From assembly GCA_937930625.1 (NCBI GenBank), contig CALHBW010000427.1, positions 1 through 9,993 of the forward strand: a DNA stretch of 9,993 nt, written 5' to 3'. The position numbers and the translations under genes were made by a program. A model generated the notes under the pieces. That model did no database searches, was not told the origin of the DNA, and saw only the letters and a list, made by a program, of their open reading frames with translations. Source of the stretch: an uncultured Saprospiraceae bacterium. GTDB lineage: Bacteria; Bacteroidota; Bacteroidia; Chitinophagales; Saprospiraceae. This document shows, in pieces, positions 1 through 6,511 of this stretch. Within the stretch, counting starts at the first letter, position 1; the number at the start of each line of letters is the position of its first letter.

Positions 1-70
1 ATAACGAATAACGAATAACGAATCCACGAATAACGAATATACGAATAACGAATCCACGAATCCAACGAAA
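1..70. repeat. Iterated short repeat downstream of the membrane-protein gene
   Basis: Tandem, slightly imperfect units of the type aataacg and aatccacg (7-8 bp) fill the stretch and continue off the left edge. They reach to the stop codon of the minus-strand gene that ends at 71. No coding potential is seen. Function is unknown; copy-number change by slippage would be expected. Confidence 0.85.
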
Positions 71-421
71 TCACGCCTTAGCTTTTCTTGCGTCGATAAA
101 ACTTTTGATAAATACTGCCGTTGCTACCAAGCAACTGAATATCATGATACCTGTTCGCATTTTGGGCAGTCCTTCTTGTTTCATGAATGGCATAAATAAG
201 GCGAGAAAAAGTAGCAGCGTCAATAGCACGACAACGTGTGCAATCGCTTTATTTTCTCTTTTTAATCCACCGTTCATAAGCAGTAAAATGAGTCCTGTAA
301 CCGGAGCGATGAGCGCTGTTGACAGATATTTACCTGCGCCGAACGCTCCCGTAAAATAGCCCCAAAGTCCTAATCCGATAAGTATGAGGGCATTGATAAG
401 ATTTGCCTGTGCTGGCTTCAT
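71..421 (-). CDS. Small four-helix integral membrane protein, function unknown
   Basis: This 116-residue protein starts at an ATG (reverse complement of 419-421) and ends in TGA. Four hydrophobic segments are visible at roughly residues 7-27, 33-50, 59-80 and 88-108. Short polar loops separate them, including GGLKRENK after helix 2 and KQEGLPKMR before helix 4, and the C-terminus is basic (DARKAKA). It is therefore an inner-membrane protein with both ends probably on the same side. No catalytic motif or family signature was recognised, and no function is proposed. It is divergent from the gene at 741 and shares a 319-bp upstream region with it. The stop codon abuts the tandem repeat at 1-70. 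It resembles the small conserved membrane proteins common in Bacteroidota, but that is only a general impression. Confidence 0.7.
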   Translation of the reverse strand: MKPAQANLINALILIGLGLWGYFTGAFGAGKYLSTALIAPVTGLILLLMNGGLKRENKAIAHVVVLLTLLLFLALFMPFMKQEGLPKMRTGIMIFSCLVATAVFIKSFIDARKAKA

Positions 422-442
422 AATATGTTATTTTTTGACGCC

Positions 443-514
443 CATAGTCCATAGCCGATAGTCCATAGTTGAAATATACATTGTCAATGGACTATCGACT
501 ATCGACTATGGACT
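443..514. repeat. Imperfect inverted repeat built from heptamers
   Basis: Left arm 443-472 carries units such as catagtc and cgatagt. Right arm 484-514 carries the complementary ctatcga and ctatgga units, and the short AT-rich spacer between them lets the arms fold into a long hairpin. It lies between two divergent start codons, so it is not simply a terminator. A related heptamer cluster recurs at 8642-8679. Confidence 0.8.
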
Positions 515-571
515 TGTTTTAATGTGACAAAAGTAATTAAGCAAGATGAGACTTCCAAAGCAAATCAAATG

Positions 572-685
572 CAATCTCAACCTCAACTTCAATCTCAACC
601 TCAATGAAAAGGATTTGCCGTAGGCAAATCAAAAATTAAAACTTGCCCTTGAAGTTGAAGTTGAGGTTGAAGTTGAGGTTGCCCT
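572..685. repeat. Large hexamer-based inverted repeat with inner stem-loop
   Basis: The left arm (about 576-604) repeats ctcaac/cttcaa units and the right arm (649-681) repeats the complementary ttgaag/ttgagg units. About 24 of 27 positions can pair. A perfect 8-bp stem (gatttgcc at 612-619 with ggcaaatc at 623-630, loop gta) lies between the arms. The same hexamers continue to about 714, into the promoter of the gene at 741. Confidence 0.8.
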
Positions 686-695
686 TGAAGTTGCA

Positions 696-727
696 TTTGA
701 AGTTGAAGTTGAATTTCTGTACATTTG
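696..727 (+). promoter_or_regulatory. Bacteroidota-type promoter (TTTG-N20-TACATTTG)
   Basis: TTTG at 696-699 is separated by 20 bp from TACATTTG at 720-727. This matches the -33/-7 consensus TTTG-N19-21-TAnnTTTG known for Bacteroides-type primary sigma factors. The start codon at 741 is only 13 bp downstream of the -7 box, so the 5' leader would be very short. The -33 element lies inside the GAAGTTGA-type repeat. Confidence 0.65.
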
Positions 728-740
728 CAAACTACAAATA

Positions 741-1532
741 ATGGAAATGACAATTGTAACACTTACGACGGATTTGGGTGAACGGGACTATTACGCCGGA
801 ATGATTAAGGGTGCATTATTGCAGGTCAATCCGGTGTTGAATATCGTTGATATTTCACATCGAATTGAGCCGTATAATATCGTCGAGGCGTCGTTTGTGT
901 TGGGTAATGCGTATGCAAATTTTCCAAAAGGAACTATTCACATGGTTAATGTGGATAATTTTTATAATGATAAAAAACAATTCATTGCGTTCGAAAAAGA
1001 CGGGCATTATTTTATCGGACCCGATAATGGTTTGTTTTCGCTTATTTTTAACCCTGTACCTGACAAACAGTATGCGATTGCCTTCAAAAATGACGGAACA
1101 TTTGCATTGGCAGAAATATTTGCAAAAGCTCTAAAGCACATTTTATCTGAAAAACCTTTTTCAAAAATTGGTAAAAAAGTTGATAGTCCTATACAGCGAA
1201 TTACCTTGCAGCCCGTTGTGACTCAATCACAAATACGCGGCTCAGTGATTCATGTAGATAATTACGGCAATGCCTTTTTAAATATCAAAAAAGGCTTGTT
1301 TGAGCATGTACAAAATGGGCGCGATTTTTCGTTATTTTTCAAACGTTATGACCCGATTCAGGTTTTGAGCACCCATTATAATGAGGTGGCGATTGGTGAT
1401 ACTTTGTGTTTGTTCAATTCGGCGGATTATCTCGAAATCGCGATTAATATGGGGCGGGCAGCGAGTATGTTGGGGCTAAAAATAGATGATACAGTACAGA
1501 TTGATTTTCATGATACGGTGGAAGGTAAATAG
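741..1532 (+). CDS. S-adenosyl-L-methionine hydroxide adenosyltransferase (DUF62 / SAM hydrolase family)
   Basis: This 263-residue protein belongs to the fluorinase/chlorinase-related DUF62 family. Most characterised members hydrolyse SAM to adenosine and methionine in the cytoplasm. Family marks seen are TTDLG near the N-terminus (residues 9-13), the IHMVNVD strand, GPDNG at 93-97, the C-terminal-domain entry RGSVIHVDNYGN at 166-177, and LEIAINMGRAASMLGL near residue 231. The length is normal for the family and both domains are present. ATG at 741 is chosen because it lies just after a good promoter; the ATG two codons later (747) is equally possible. The gene at 1578 follows after 45 bp on the same strand. 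A halogenase function is unlikely because that subgroup is rare, but this was not tested residue by residue. The physiological role of the family remains poorly defined. Confidence 0.9.
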   Translation: MEMTIVTLTTDLGERDYYAGMIKGALLQVNPVLNIVDISHRIEPYNIVEASFVLGNAYANFPKGTIHMVNVDNFYNDKKQFIAFEKDGHYFIGPDNGLFSLIFNPVPDKQYAIAFKNDGTFALAEIFAKALKHILSEKPFSKIGKKVDSPIQRITLQPVVTQSQIRGSVIHVDNYGNAFLNIKKGLFEHVQNGRDFSLFFKRYDPIQVLSTHYNEVAIGDTLCLFNSADYLEIAINMGRAASMLGLKIDDTVQIDFHDTVEGK

Positions 1533-1577
1533 TGGACGGGTTTTATTTTTTTCTACGAGAAAAAATTATCACAAAAT

Positions 1578-1862
1578 ATGCTTAAAAGAGTGGTTAAACT
1601 GACCTTGAAGTCGGAAAGAGTCGCTGAATTTGTCGAAAAGTTCCCTGCGAGAAAGGAGAAAATTTTGACGATGCCGGGCTGTCATGGAGTTGATTTGTTT
1701 CAGGACAAAGCAGACTCGCGTATCTTTTTCACCATCAGCGAATGGGACGATGAAGCCGCATTGAACAATTACCGACATTCGGATTATTTTAGAGCAACAT
1801 GGGCATACATGAAACAGGGTTTTGATGACAAACCACAAGCGTGGAGTCTTGGAATGTGCTGA
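1578..1862 (+). CDS. Antibiotic biosynthesis monooxygenase (ABM)-fold protein, putative quinol monooxygenase
   Basis: This 94-residue protein has the usual length and pattern of the dimeric alpha/beta ABM fold. Seen in order are a first strand (MLKRVVKLTL), an amphipathic helix (VAEFVEKFPARKEKIL), the MPGCHGVDLF strand turn, a DSRIFFTISEWDD strand followed by the helix AALNNYRHSDYF, and a final helix ending in a short tail. The MPGC...EW...Y/F spacing is typical of YgiN/ABM-like proteins, which act on quinols or related aromatics without added cofactor, or bind heme in a subgroup. The actual substrate cannot be read from the sequence. It sits 45 bp after the SAM hydrolase gene and may be co-transcribed with it. 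The stop codon is the first element of an octamer repeat tract. Confidence 0.8.
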   Translation: MLKRVVKLTLKSERVAEFVEKFPARKEKILTMPGCHGVDLFQDKADSRIFFTISEWDDEAALNNYRHSDYFRATWAYMKQGFDDKPQAWSLGMC

Positions 1863-1940
1863 CGTGTTGGTGTGCTGATGTGCTGACGTAATTTTCCGCA
1901 CATACACATCAGCACATCAGCACATCAGCACATCAGCACG
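1863..1940. repeat. Octamer repeats arranged as a hairpin between the ABM gene and aroB
   Basis: Four perfect tandem copies of acatcagc occupy 1906-1937, ending 8 bp before the aroB start codon. The complementary gtgctgatgtgctgacg lies at 1872-1888 and pairs with 1907-1923 with one mismatch. This forms a 17-bp stem in the intergenic RNA. The motif acgtaatt occurs on both sides of the structure. There is no U-tract, so it is not a standard terminator. Confidence 0.8.
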
Positions 1941-1945
1941 TAATT

Positions 1946-3007
1946 ATGATATTAGAATTAAAAGATTACAGGATATTTCTTGGCGCGGATATTTGGAAAG
2001 ATTTTGCTTATATGCTGAAGCAGAGAGCCTATTCTCAGATATTGGTTTTGGTGGATGAAAATACGGCGCGGGATTGTTTGCCGATTTTTCAGGTGTGGGT
2101 AGATGTGCCGTTTCAGGTCATAGAAATTCCGGCAGGAGAACGCTATAAAAATCTGCAAACCTGTCAGGCGATTTGGAAAACGATGTTTGAATATGCCACA
2201 GACCGCAAGGCACTCTTCATCAATCTTGGTGGCGGCGTGATTGGTGATATGGGCGGTTTTTGCGCGGGTACGTATAAGCGAGGCGTTGATTTTATTCAAT
2301 TTCCGACGACGCTGCTTTCGCAGGTGGATGCTTCGGTTGGAGGTAAATTAGGCATTGATTTTCAGGGAATTAAAAATTCAATTGGGCTGTTTATGAATCC
2401 GCAGGCGGTGTTTGTTTATCCGCCGTTTTTGGAGACGCTATCGAAACGTGAGTTGCGAAGTGGTTTTGCGGAAATCGTGAAGCACGGGCTGATTTTTGAT
2501 GCACAATATTGGTCGGATATTCAGCAATTGAACAAATTGAGTGTTGACAATTTATCGGAATTAATTTTGCCTTCCATCGAAATAAAAAAGCAAGTCGTAG
2601 AAAGCGACCCTTACGAAAAAGGCTTGCGTAAAATACTCAATTTTGGGCATACGATTGGACATGCAGTAGAGAGTTTTTATCTCCAAACCAATACGCCGCT
2701 ACTACACGGCGAAGCGATTGCGATTGGGATGATTTGTGAAGCTTGGTTGTCGTTTAAGACCTTTACATTGAAGTTGAGTGAATTGCGAATGATTAGCGAA
2801 TTTATCTTGAAAATCTATGGCAAAGTCCAACTCGACCTCAACCAAATCGACACCTTCATCCGCTTGATGCAAAACGATAAGAAAAACGAAAATGCTCAAA
2901 TCAATTTCACCCTCCTCAAGCGTATCGGCGAAGCCGTCGTCAATCAAACTTGTGATGAGGTGAGCATTGCAGCGAGTTTGCGGTATTATGATGAGTTGAC
3001 GGGTTGA
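1946..3007 (+). CDS. aroB: 3-dehydroquinate synthase
   Basis: AroB converts DAHP to 3-dehydroquinate, the second step of the shikimate pathway, in the cytoplasm using NAD+ and a divalent metal. This 353-residue protein has the family length and motifs: GERYKN near residue 68, the NAD-binding GGGVIGD at 95-101, and QVDASVGGK at 126-134. Comparison with characterised AroB proteins puts the metal ligands at E176 (in FAEIVKHG), H235 (FGHTIGHAVE) and H254 (LLHGEA). The loop between the two histidines is two residues longer than in E. coli. The ATG start follows an octamer-repeat hairpin and has no clear Shine-Dalgarno. The last codons (YDELTG) are themselves part of a tandem repeat that continues past the stop. 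A stretch at about 2818-2945 has much more C-ending codon use than the rest. Confidence 0.95.
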   Translation: MILELKDYRIFLGADIWKDFAYMLKQRAYSQILVLVDENTARDCLPIFQVWVDVPFQVIEIPAGERYKNLQTCQAIWKTMFEYATDRKALFINLGGGVIGDMGGFCAGTYKRGVDFIQFPTTLLSQVDASVGGKLGIDFQGIKNSIGLFMNPQAVFVYPPFLETLSKRELRSGFAEIVKHGLIFDAQYWSDIQQLNKLSVDNLSELILPSIEIKKQVVESDPYEKGLRKILNFGHTIGHAVESFYLQTNTPLLHGEAIAIGMICEAWLSFKTFTLKLSELRMISEFILKIYGKVQLDLNQIDTFIRLMQNDKKNENAQINFTLLKRIGEAVVNQTCDEVSIAASLRYYDELTG

Positions 3008-3028
3008 TGAGTTGATGAGTTGACGGGG
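2990..3028. repeat. Tandem repeat spanning the aroB stop codon
   Basis: The octamer gatgagtt begins at 2990, 3006 and 3014, and the longer unit gatgagttgacggg occurs at 2990-3003 and 3014-3027. The first copy encodes the last residues of AroB, and the later ones lie in the 3' flank. This suggests local duplication of the 3' end of the gene. Confidence 0.8.
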
Positions 3029-3196
3029 CTTTGGGTTTTGTTATTTTTCTAATTTTTCTATTTTTTAGCGGATGCTTTATGGGGTCATTTTGCCTGCGCT
3101 ATGCTTGACTTGATAAATATAAGCGATGGCACATGCGGCTCAACGATTTGTGTTATACAATAGAAGACTGAACAAATATTAACTCTGGAATAAAGT

Positions 3197-3225
3197 AGGC
3201 ATTTCTTGAAATGTCTGCCATTTTT
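3197..3225 (+). terminator. Possible weak terminator hairpin between convergent coding regions
   Basis: aggcatttc (3197-3205) and gaaatgtct (3208-3216) form a 9-bp stem with one G-U pair in the plus-strand RNA. A run of five T follows at 3221-3225. It lies between the end of aroB (3007) and the end of the minus-strand remnant (3225), so it could serve the plus strand. The short loop and short U-tract make this uncertain. The rest of 3029-3196 shows nothing recognisable. Confidence 0.3.
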
Positions 3226-3554
3226 CATTCCAATATCTCCAACAAAAACGCTCGCGTAGAAGGATTTTTCTCCGCTTCAATTTCCTTTCTCAAAGCCGCT
3301 TTCGCAGCTTTATCATGCGGATTTAATTGTATTATTTTTCGAGATAATTTTATGATATTCAAATAATTATCGCGGTGCGGATTTGTTATTTTTTTTCTAC
3401 GAATAAAAATTTCAAAACTACTCAAATGCGAATCGAGGGCGTCGTATTCTTCGAGTTCGAGGTAAATTTTGAGTAGGAGGTTTCTCGCATTTAAATTAAA
3501 ATATACATCATCGAATTTTACTCGATCCAATTGCGAAATGGCTTTGTCGTACTG
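3225..3554 (-). pseudogene. C-terminal remnant of a TPR-like Bacteroidota protein, N-terminus missing
   Basis: The open frame runs in from an in-frame stop (TAA, reverse complement of 3555-3557) with no ATG. The recognisable protein begins QYDKAISQLDRVKF and ends at a TGA at 3225, giving about 109 residues. The pattern (YDKAI, a LLLKIYLELEEYDAL helix pair, a SFEIFIRRKKI helix, then IIKLSRKIIQLNP) is what I recall as the C-terminal end of long helical-repeat proteins in Bacteroidota. A TTG at 3528-3530 could be used as a start, but the homology-like pattern continues upstream of it, so the piece reads as a truncated end and not a complete small gene. The N-terminal part of the gene is absent from this window, and a different gene fragment begins immediately beyond the break. 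Confidence 0.6.
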
Positions 3555-4094
3555 TTATTGAGTCACCCTTACCGATACGATATTGAAGGTTCAAATACGG
3601 CAGTCTTTCACTTTGAAAATATCATGCTGCCCGATAGTAATGTGAATGAACCTGCATCCAATGGTTTTATCAAGTTCAACATTGAACAAAAAGAAAACAA
3701 TCCTATAGGCACACACATTATGAACGACGCAGCGATTTATTTTGATTTTAATGAACCCATAATTACGAATGAAGTCTTTCATACCATCGGAGAGGATTTT
3801 ATGGGCATGATTACGTCCATAATTACACCGCCGGAAGTTGTGAAGGCAGGTATCTCGGTCAATGTTTTTCCCAATCCATTTGATAAATATACGCGGTTTG
3901 AAGTAAAAGGCGAAGCCCCAAAAGAACTCAACCTAAGCATATATGACATGATGGGACGGGAAGTATTCCAACAAACGACTCAACACCAACAAAACATCAC
4001 TTTATACAAAAACAACCTCACACCAGGCATCTATGTATTCCGCCTGATGGACGAAAAACAACAATTAGCCACAGGGAAACTGGTTATCAAATAG
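3555..4094 (+). pseudogene. C-terminal remnant of a large T9SS surface protein (conserved module plus sorting domain)
   Basis: The frame is open from 3495 but has only TTG as a nearby start and no signal peptide, so this is the 3' end of a longer gene. The protein-like part begins about SHPYRYDIEG (3561 on). The first module carries ENIMLPDSNVNEP, SNGFIKFNI and NDAAIYFDFNEPIITN. I recall this pattern from a domain placed before the sorting signal in large repeat proteins of Bacteroidota (annotated DUF7619 by some databases; name from memory). It is followed by a T9SS type A sorting domain: VNVFPNPFDKYTRFEV, LSIYDMMGREVF, LTPGIYVFRL and a terminal GKLVIK. The intact ancestor would be exported across the outer membrane and anchored or released there. 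Without an N-terminus this copy should not be secreted. A strong hairpin follows the stop. Confidence 0.65.
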
Positions 4095-4102
4095 CACCCA
4101 AA

Positions 4103-4135
4103 AGTCGGAAGGCATTTTGAAAATGCCTTCCGACT
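4103..4135 (+). terminator. Strong hairpin just after the T9SS remnant
   Basis: agtcggaaggcatttt (4103-4118) and aaaatgccttccgact (4120-4135) are perfect complements of 16 bp. The realistic loop is a few A/T bases. It starts 8 bp after the stop codon at 4094. No U-tract follows (ctcccc), so it may work as an mRNA 3'-end stabiliser or a weak terminator. Confidence 0.6.
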
Positions 4136-4192
4136 CTCCCCGATAATTGTTCCGAAAAAGAAGATTCGATTTTAGGTTTATGTTTACCTACC

Positions 4193-4224
4193 AACCTGCC
4201 GATAAAGTTCGGCAGGTTTTTTTT
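4193..4224 (+). terminator. Intrinsic terminator, copy 1 of a duplicated cassette
   Basis: aacctgccga (4193-4202), loop taaagt, tcggcaggtt (4209-4218), with an eight-T run at 4217-4224. This is a classic rho-independent terminator. The same sequence, including ttttttttgtgca, recurs at 6348-6379. It lies about 100 bp after the T9SS remnant and 170 bp before the next gene start. Confidence 0.85.
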
Positions 4225-4393
4225 GTGCATTTTTTTGAAATTATAAAAATTACAAAATATACATTATTAGAATTTTATAAAAAAATTAAATCCTAATTTG
4301 TAAAAAACGCCTCAACTGTTCCTGTGATGCGGCTGCGAATGTCCGCAACTTGTGGTCGTAATTGATTTATTAACAAATAAAAACGACACACAC

Positions 4394-6037
4394 ATGAAAA
4401 GGATTTACTTATTATTGATTTATGTTTTTTGTTGGGGGCTTTTGTCGGCTCAATGGCGAATTGATGAAATTCCGGGAGGACACACATCTTCGCTTTCTCA
4501 CACAGGGGAAGTAATGGCGGTTGGTTTTATCGATCATGTCAAAGTTTACGGTTCAATATCATACTCCTCCACTACAGCACAAATAGGCTCGGATATTCTT
4601 TTCGCAGACACTCCGCTCGTTGCCATTTCAGGAGATGGCAACAGAGTGGGGATTATAGGAGAAACCTTAGCTATCGCAAGGATATATGATTTGGTGAATG
4701 GCGATTGGGTACAGGTCGGTACGGATATTAGTTTTACCAACGGAGGTACGCATCATAATTCAATTTCACTTTCGCCCGATGGAAACAGAATAGCTTTGGG
4801 GGGAGCTACAAATACAGTACAAGTATATGAACTGATGGCAGGAGACTGGACGCAGATGGGGAGTAACATCAACGGAGAAAACACTTCGGATAGATTTGGT
4901 ACATCGGTTGCACTCTCGGCAAATGGCAGTATACTGGCAGTTGGTGCGCCACATAATAATAATGCTAACGGAGCTTTCGCGGGACACGTCAGAGTTTTTG
5001 AATGGTCGGAAAATAGCTGGATGCAAATAGGAATTGATTTAGATGGTGTATATGCCGATGAGGAATTTGGCACTTCAGTAGCTCTTTCGGACGATGGAAC
5101 ACGACTGGTAGCCGGTGCGCCATACTACACAGGCAGAAGTACGTTGGATAGTATGGGGGTTTTAAGGATTTTTGATTATATCGAAAGCGAGTGGAGCATG
5201 GAGCCATACGGTGAAATCGAAGGACTTAGGAGAGGGAATAAATTTGGATATTATGTCGATGTTTCAGCAGATGGTAGCAAAATCACCGGAGTAGCACCTG
5301 CGCCTACAATTTACGATAATGAGTATGTTGGATTTTACCAATTATTTCAGAGACTTGGCTATCCTTATTACGAATGGAAAGGTTTGAGAACCTTTGCAAG
5401 TAATGAAGAAGAAGATTTTTCTAAGTTGACTATGTCAGGAAATGGAAATCGTGTCGGATTTACAAGAGTGTCCAACGATGAAAGTAGTATTTATATCTAT
5501 GACGGATTTATTTTCCTCCCCATCCAACTCACCACATTCCAAGCCAAAATCCAACACAAAACCACCCTACTCACTTGGCAAACCGCCACCGAGACCCACA
5601 ACGCCGGCTTCGAGATACAACGCAGCAAAGACGCCAGCACATGGGAGAAAATCGCTTGGCAAGACGGACAAGGCGATGCCCAAACACCGCACGACTACAC
5701 GTACAGAGACGAAAATCCCCTCTCCGGCATCTCCTACTATCGCCTCAAACAAATCGACTTTGACGGCACATCCAGCCATTCTGATATTGTCAAAGTAGAG
5801 TACGAAAGTAGTAGCCTCAGCATCTACCCCAACCCCGTCAAAAACACCCTACACATCGCCGACCTCAACGATAATACCATCCAAAACATCACCATTTTCG
5901 ACCAAATGGGCAGACAAGTCATCCGACAAAATACCAACACAAATACCCTTAATGTCTCTACCCTTCCATCAGGCATTTACATCATTCAAGTGACGCTTGA
6001 TAAGGGTGTTTTCTCGGATAGATTTATCGTAAAATAA
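4394..6037 (+). CDS. Secreted beta-propeller-like protein with T9SS type A sorting domain
   Basis: This 547-residue protein has an N-terminal signal peptide (MKRIYLLLIYVFCWGLLSA, cleavage before Q20). The ATG at 4394 is chosen over an upstream GTG at 4352 because it starts exactly at the signal peptide. Residues about 30-370 hold blade-like repeats with the pattern FGTSVALSxDGxxLAVGAP (near 169 and 226, weaker ones at about 90, 135 and 282), each followed by a VRVFEW-type strand. These resemble WD40/FG-GAP-like propellers of Bacteroidota surface proteins. A fibronectin-III-like module follows (about 378-470; LTWQTATETHNAGFEIQRS, SYYRLKQIDFDG). The C-terminus is a canonical sorting domain: SIYPNPVKNTLHI from 476, ITIFDQMGRQVI, LPSGIYIIQV and a final RFIVK. 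The ligand or role is unknown. Codon usage changes abruptly near residue 375 (5517). Confidence 0.85.
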   Translation: MKRIYLLLIYVFCWGLLSAQWRIDEIPGGHTSSLSHTGEVMAVGFIDHVKVYGSISYSSTTAQIGSDILFADTPLVAISGDGNRVGIIGETLAIARIYDLVNGDWVQVGTDISFTNGGTHHNSISLSPDGNRIALGGATNTVQVYELMAGDWTQMGSNINGENTSDRFGTSVALSANGSILAVGAPHNNNANGAFAGHVRVFEWSENSWMQIGIDLDGVYADEEFGTSVALSDDGTRLVAGAPYYTGRSTLDSMGVLRIFDYIESEWSMEPYGEIEGLRRGNKFGYYVDVSADGSKITGVAPAPTIYDNEYVGFYQLFQRLGYPYYEWKGLRTFASNEEEDFSKLTMSGNGNRVGFTRVSNDESSIYIYDGFIFLPIQLTTFQAKIQHKTTLLTWQTATETHNAGFEIQRSKDASTWEKIAWQDGQGDAQTPHDYTYRDENPLSGISYYRLKQIDFDGTSSHSDIVKVEYESSSLSIYPNPVKNTLHIADLNDNTIQNITIFDQMGRQVIRQNTNTNTLNVSTLPSGIYIIQVTLDKGVFSDRFIVK

Positions 6038-6058
6038 TTATTTTTCATTTATAAAAAC

Positions 6059-6204
6059 GGCTACCCGTCTAAGTTTACTTGCGGGATACTACTCGTCTGA
6101 CGAAGGTTTTTGTGAATGTAGTGATTTGTCTCATAAAATATTCGCACTGAATAAAGTGATTCGTCTGACGAGTATTCGTTTTAGGCAAAGTTAGACGGAT
6201 AGCC
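6059..6204. repeat. Nested imperfect inverted repeat in the intergenic region
   Basis: The outer arms ggctacccgtctaa (6059-6072) and ttagacggatagcc (6191-6204) pair with one mismatch. The inner arms actcgtctgacga (6091-6103) and tcgtctgacgagt (6161-6173) pair with one mismatch at the centre. Arm-to-arm offsets are 18 and 17 bp, so the element is symmetric. The loop carries a degenerate direct repeat (6112-6130 and 6148-6166). It could be a structured RNA or a miniature mobile element; neither is shown. Confidence 0.7.
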
Positions 6205-6347
6205 ATAAAAACTTCTACTTCATTCAAAATCACCCCATTAAAAACATTGCAGCATTATCGCATTGTAGCATTACTATTCACTCATTCAAAATTCACTCAT
6301 TCACTCATTTAAAAAGATTATAAGTAGATAGTTTTTAATTAGTGTGA
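6205..6347. repeat. Intergenic tract with short iterated repeats
   Basis: Repeated attcactca/cactcatt units lie around 6276-6310, and gcagcatta/gtagcatta copies lie near 6248-6274. A flanking imperfect inverted pair, aaaaacttctactt (6208-6221) with aagtagatagttttt (6322-6336), encloses them. No gene or promoter could be supported. Confidence 0.5.
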
Positions 6348-6379
6348 AACCTGCCGATAAAGTTCGGCAGGTTTTTTTT
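6348..6379 (+). terminator. Intrinsic terminator, copy 2 of the duplicated cassette
   Basis: aacctgccga (6348-6357), loop taaagt, tcggcaggtt (6364-6373), with an eight-T run at 6372-6379. It is identical to the copy at 4193-4224 through the following gtgca. It lies 310 bp after the propeller-like gene and 130 bp before the protease gene, so it can only end read-through transcripts from the left. Confidence 0.85.
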
Positions 6380-6511
6380 GTGCAATTTCTCAACCTCATT
6401 TGTGATTCATTTGTTTTGTGTATCTTGTGTTAATCCTAAAATAAATTCCAAGAGTGTTCCTCATATATTTTGGAATTTGTTTTTTGGAATTTAGAATTTA
6501 TACAAAAAACT

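Noticed and set aside
1569..1907. 112-codon minus-strand open frame opposite the ABM gene
   Set aside because: Its N-terminus (HQHTNTSAHS) is translated octamer repeat, and the remainder is antisense to a recognisable ABM-fold protein.
3225..4094. A divergent toxin-antitoxin-like or two-gene module in the remnant region
   Set aside because: Both frames match C-terminal ends of larger known protein types, lack proper starts, and share no promoter space. A junction of truncated genes is the simpler reading.
4352..4393. Upstream GTG start for the propeller-like protein
   Set aside because: It adds 14 polar residues before a perfect signal peptide that begins at the ATG at 4394.
5442..5798. 118-codon plus-strand open frame overlapping the T9SS gene in another frame
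   Set aside because: It is proline- and threonine-rich because of the C-rich codon patch. The main frame encodes clear fibronectin-like and sorting-domain motifs.
6470..6511. Upstream TTG start for the S8 protease
   Set aside because: It adds 14 residues before the signal peptide that begins at the ATG at 6512, and TTG is a rare start.
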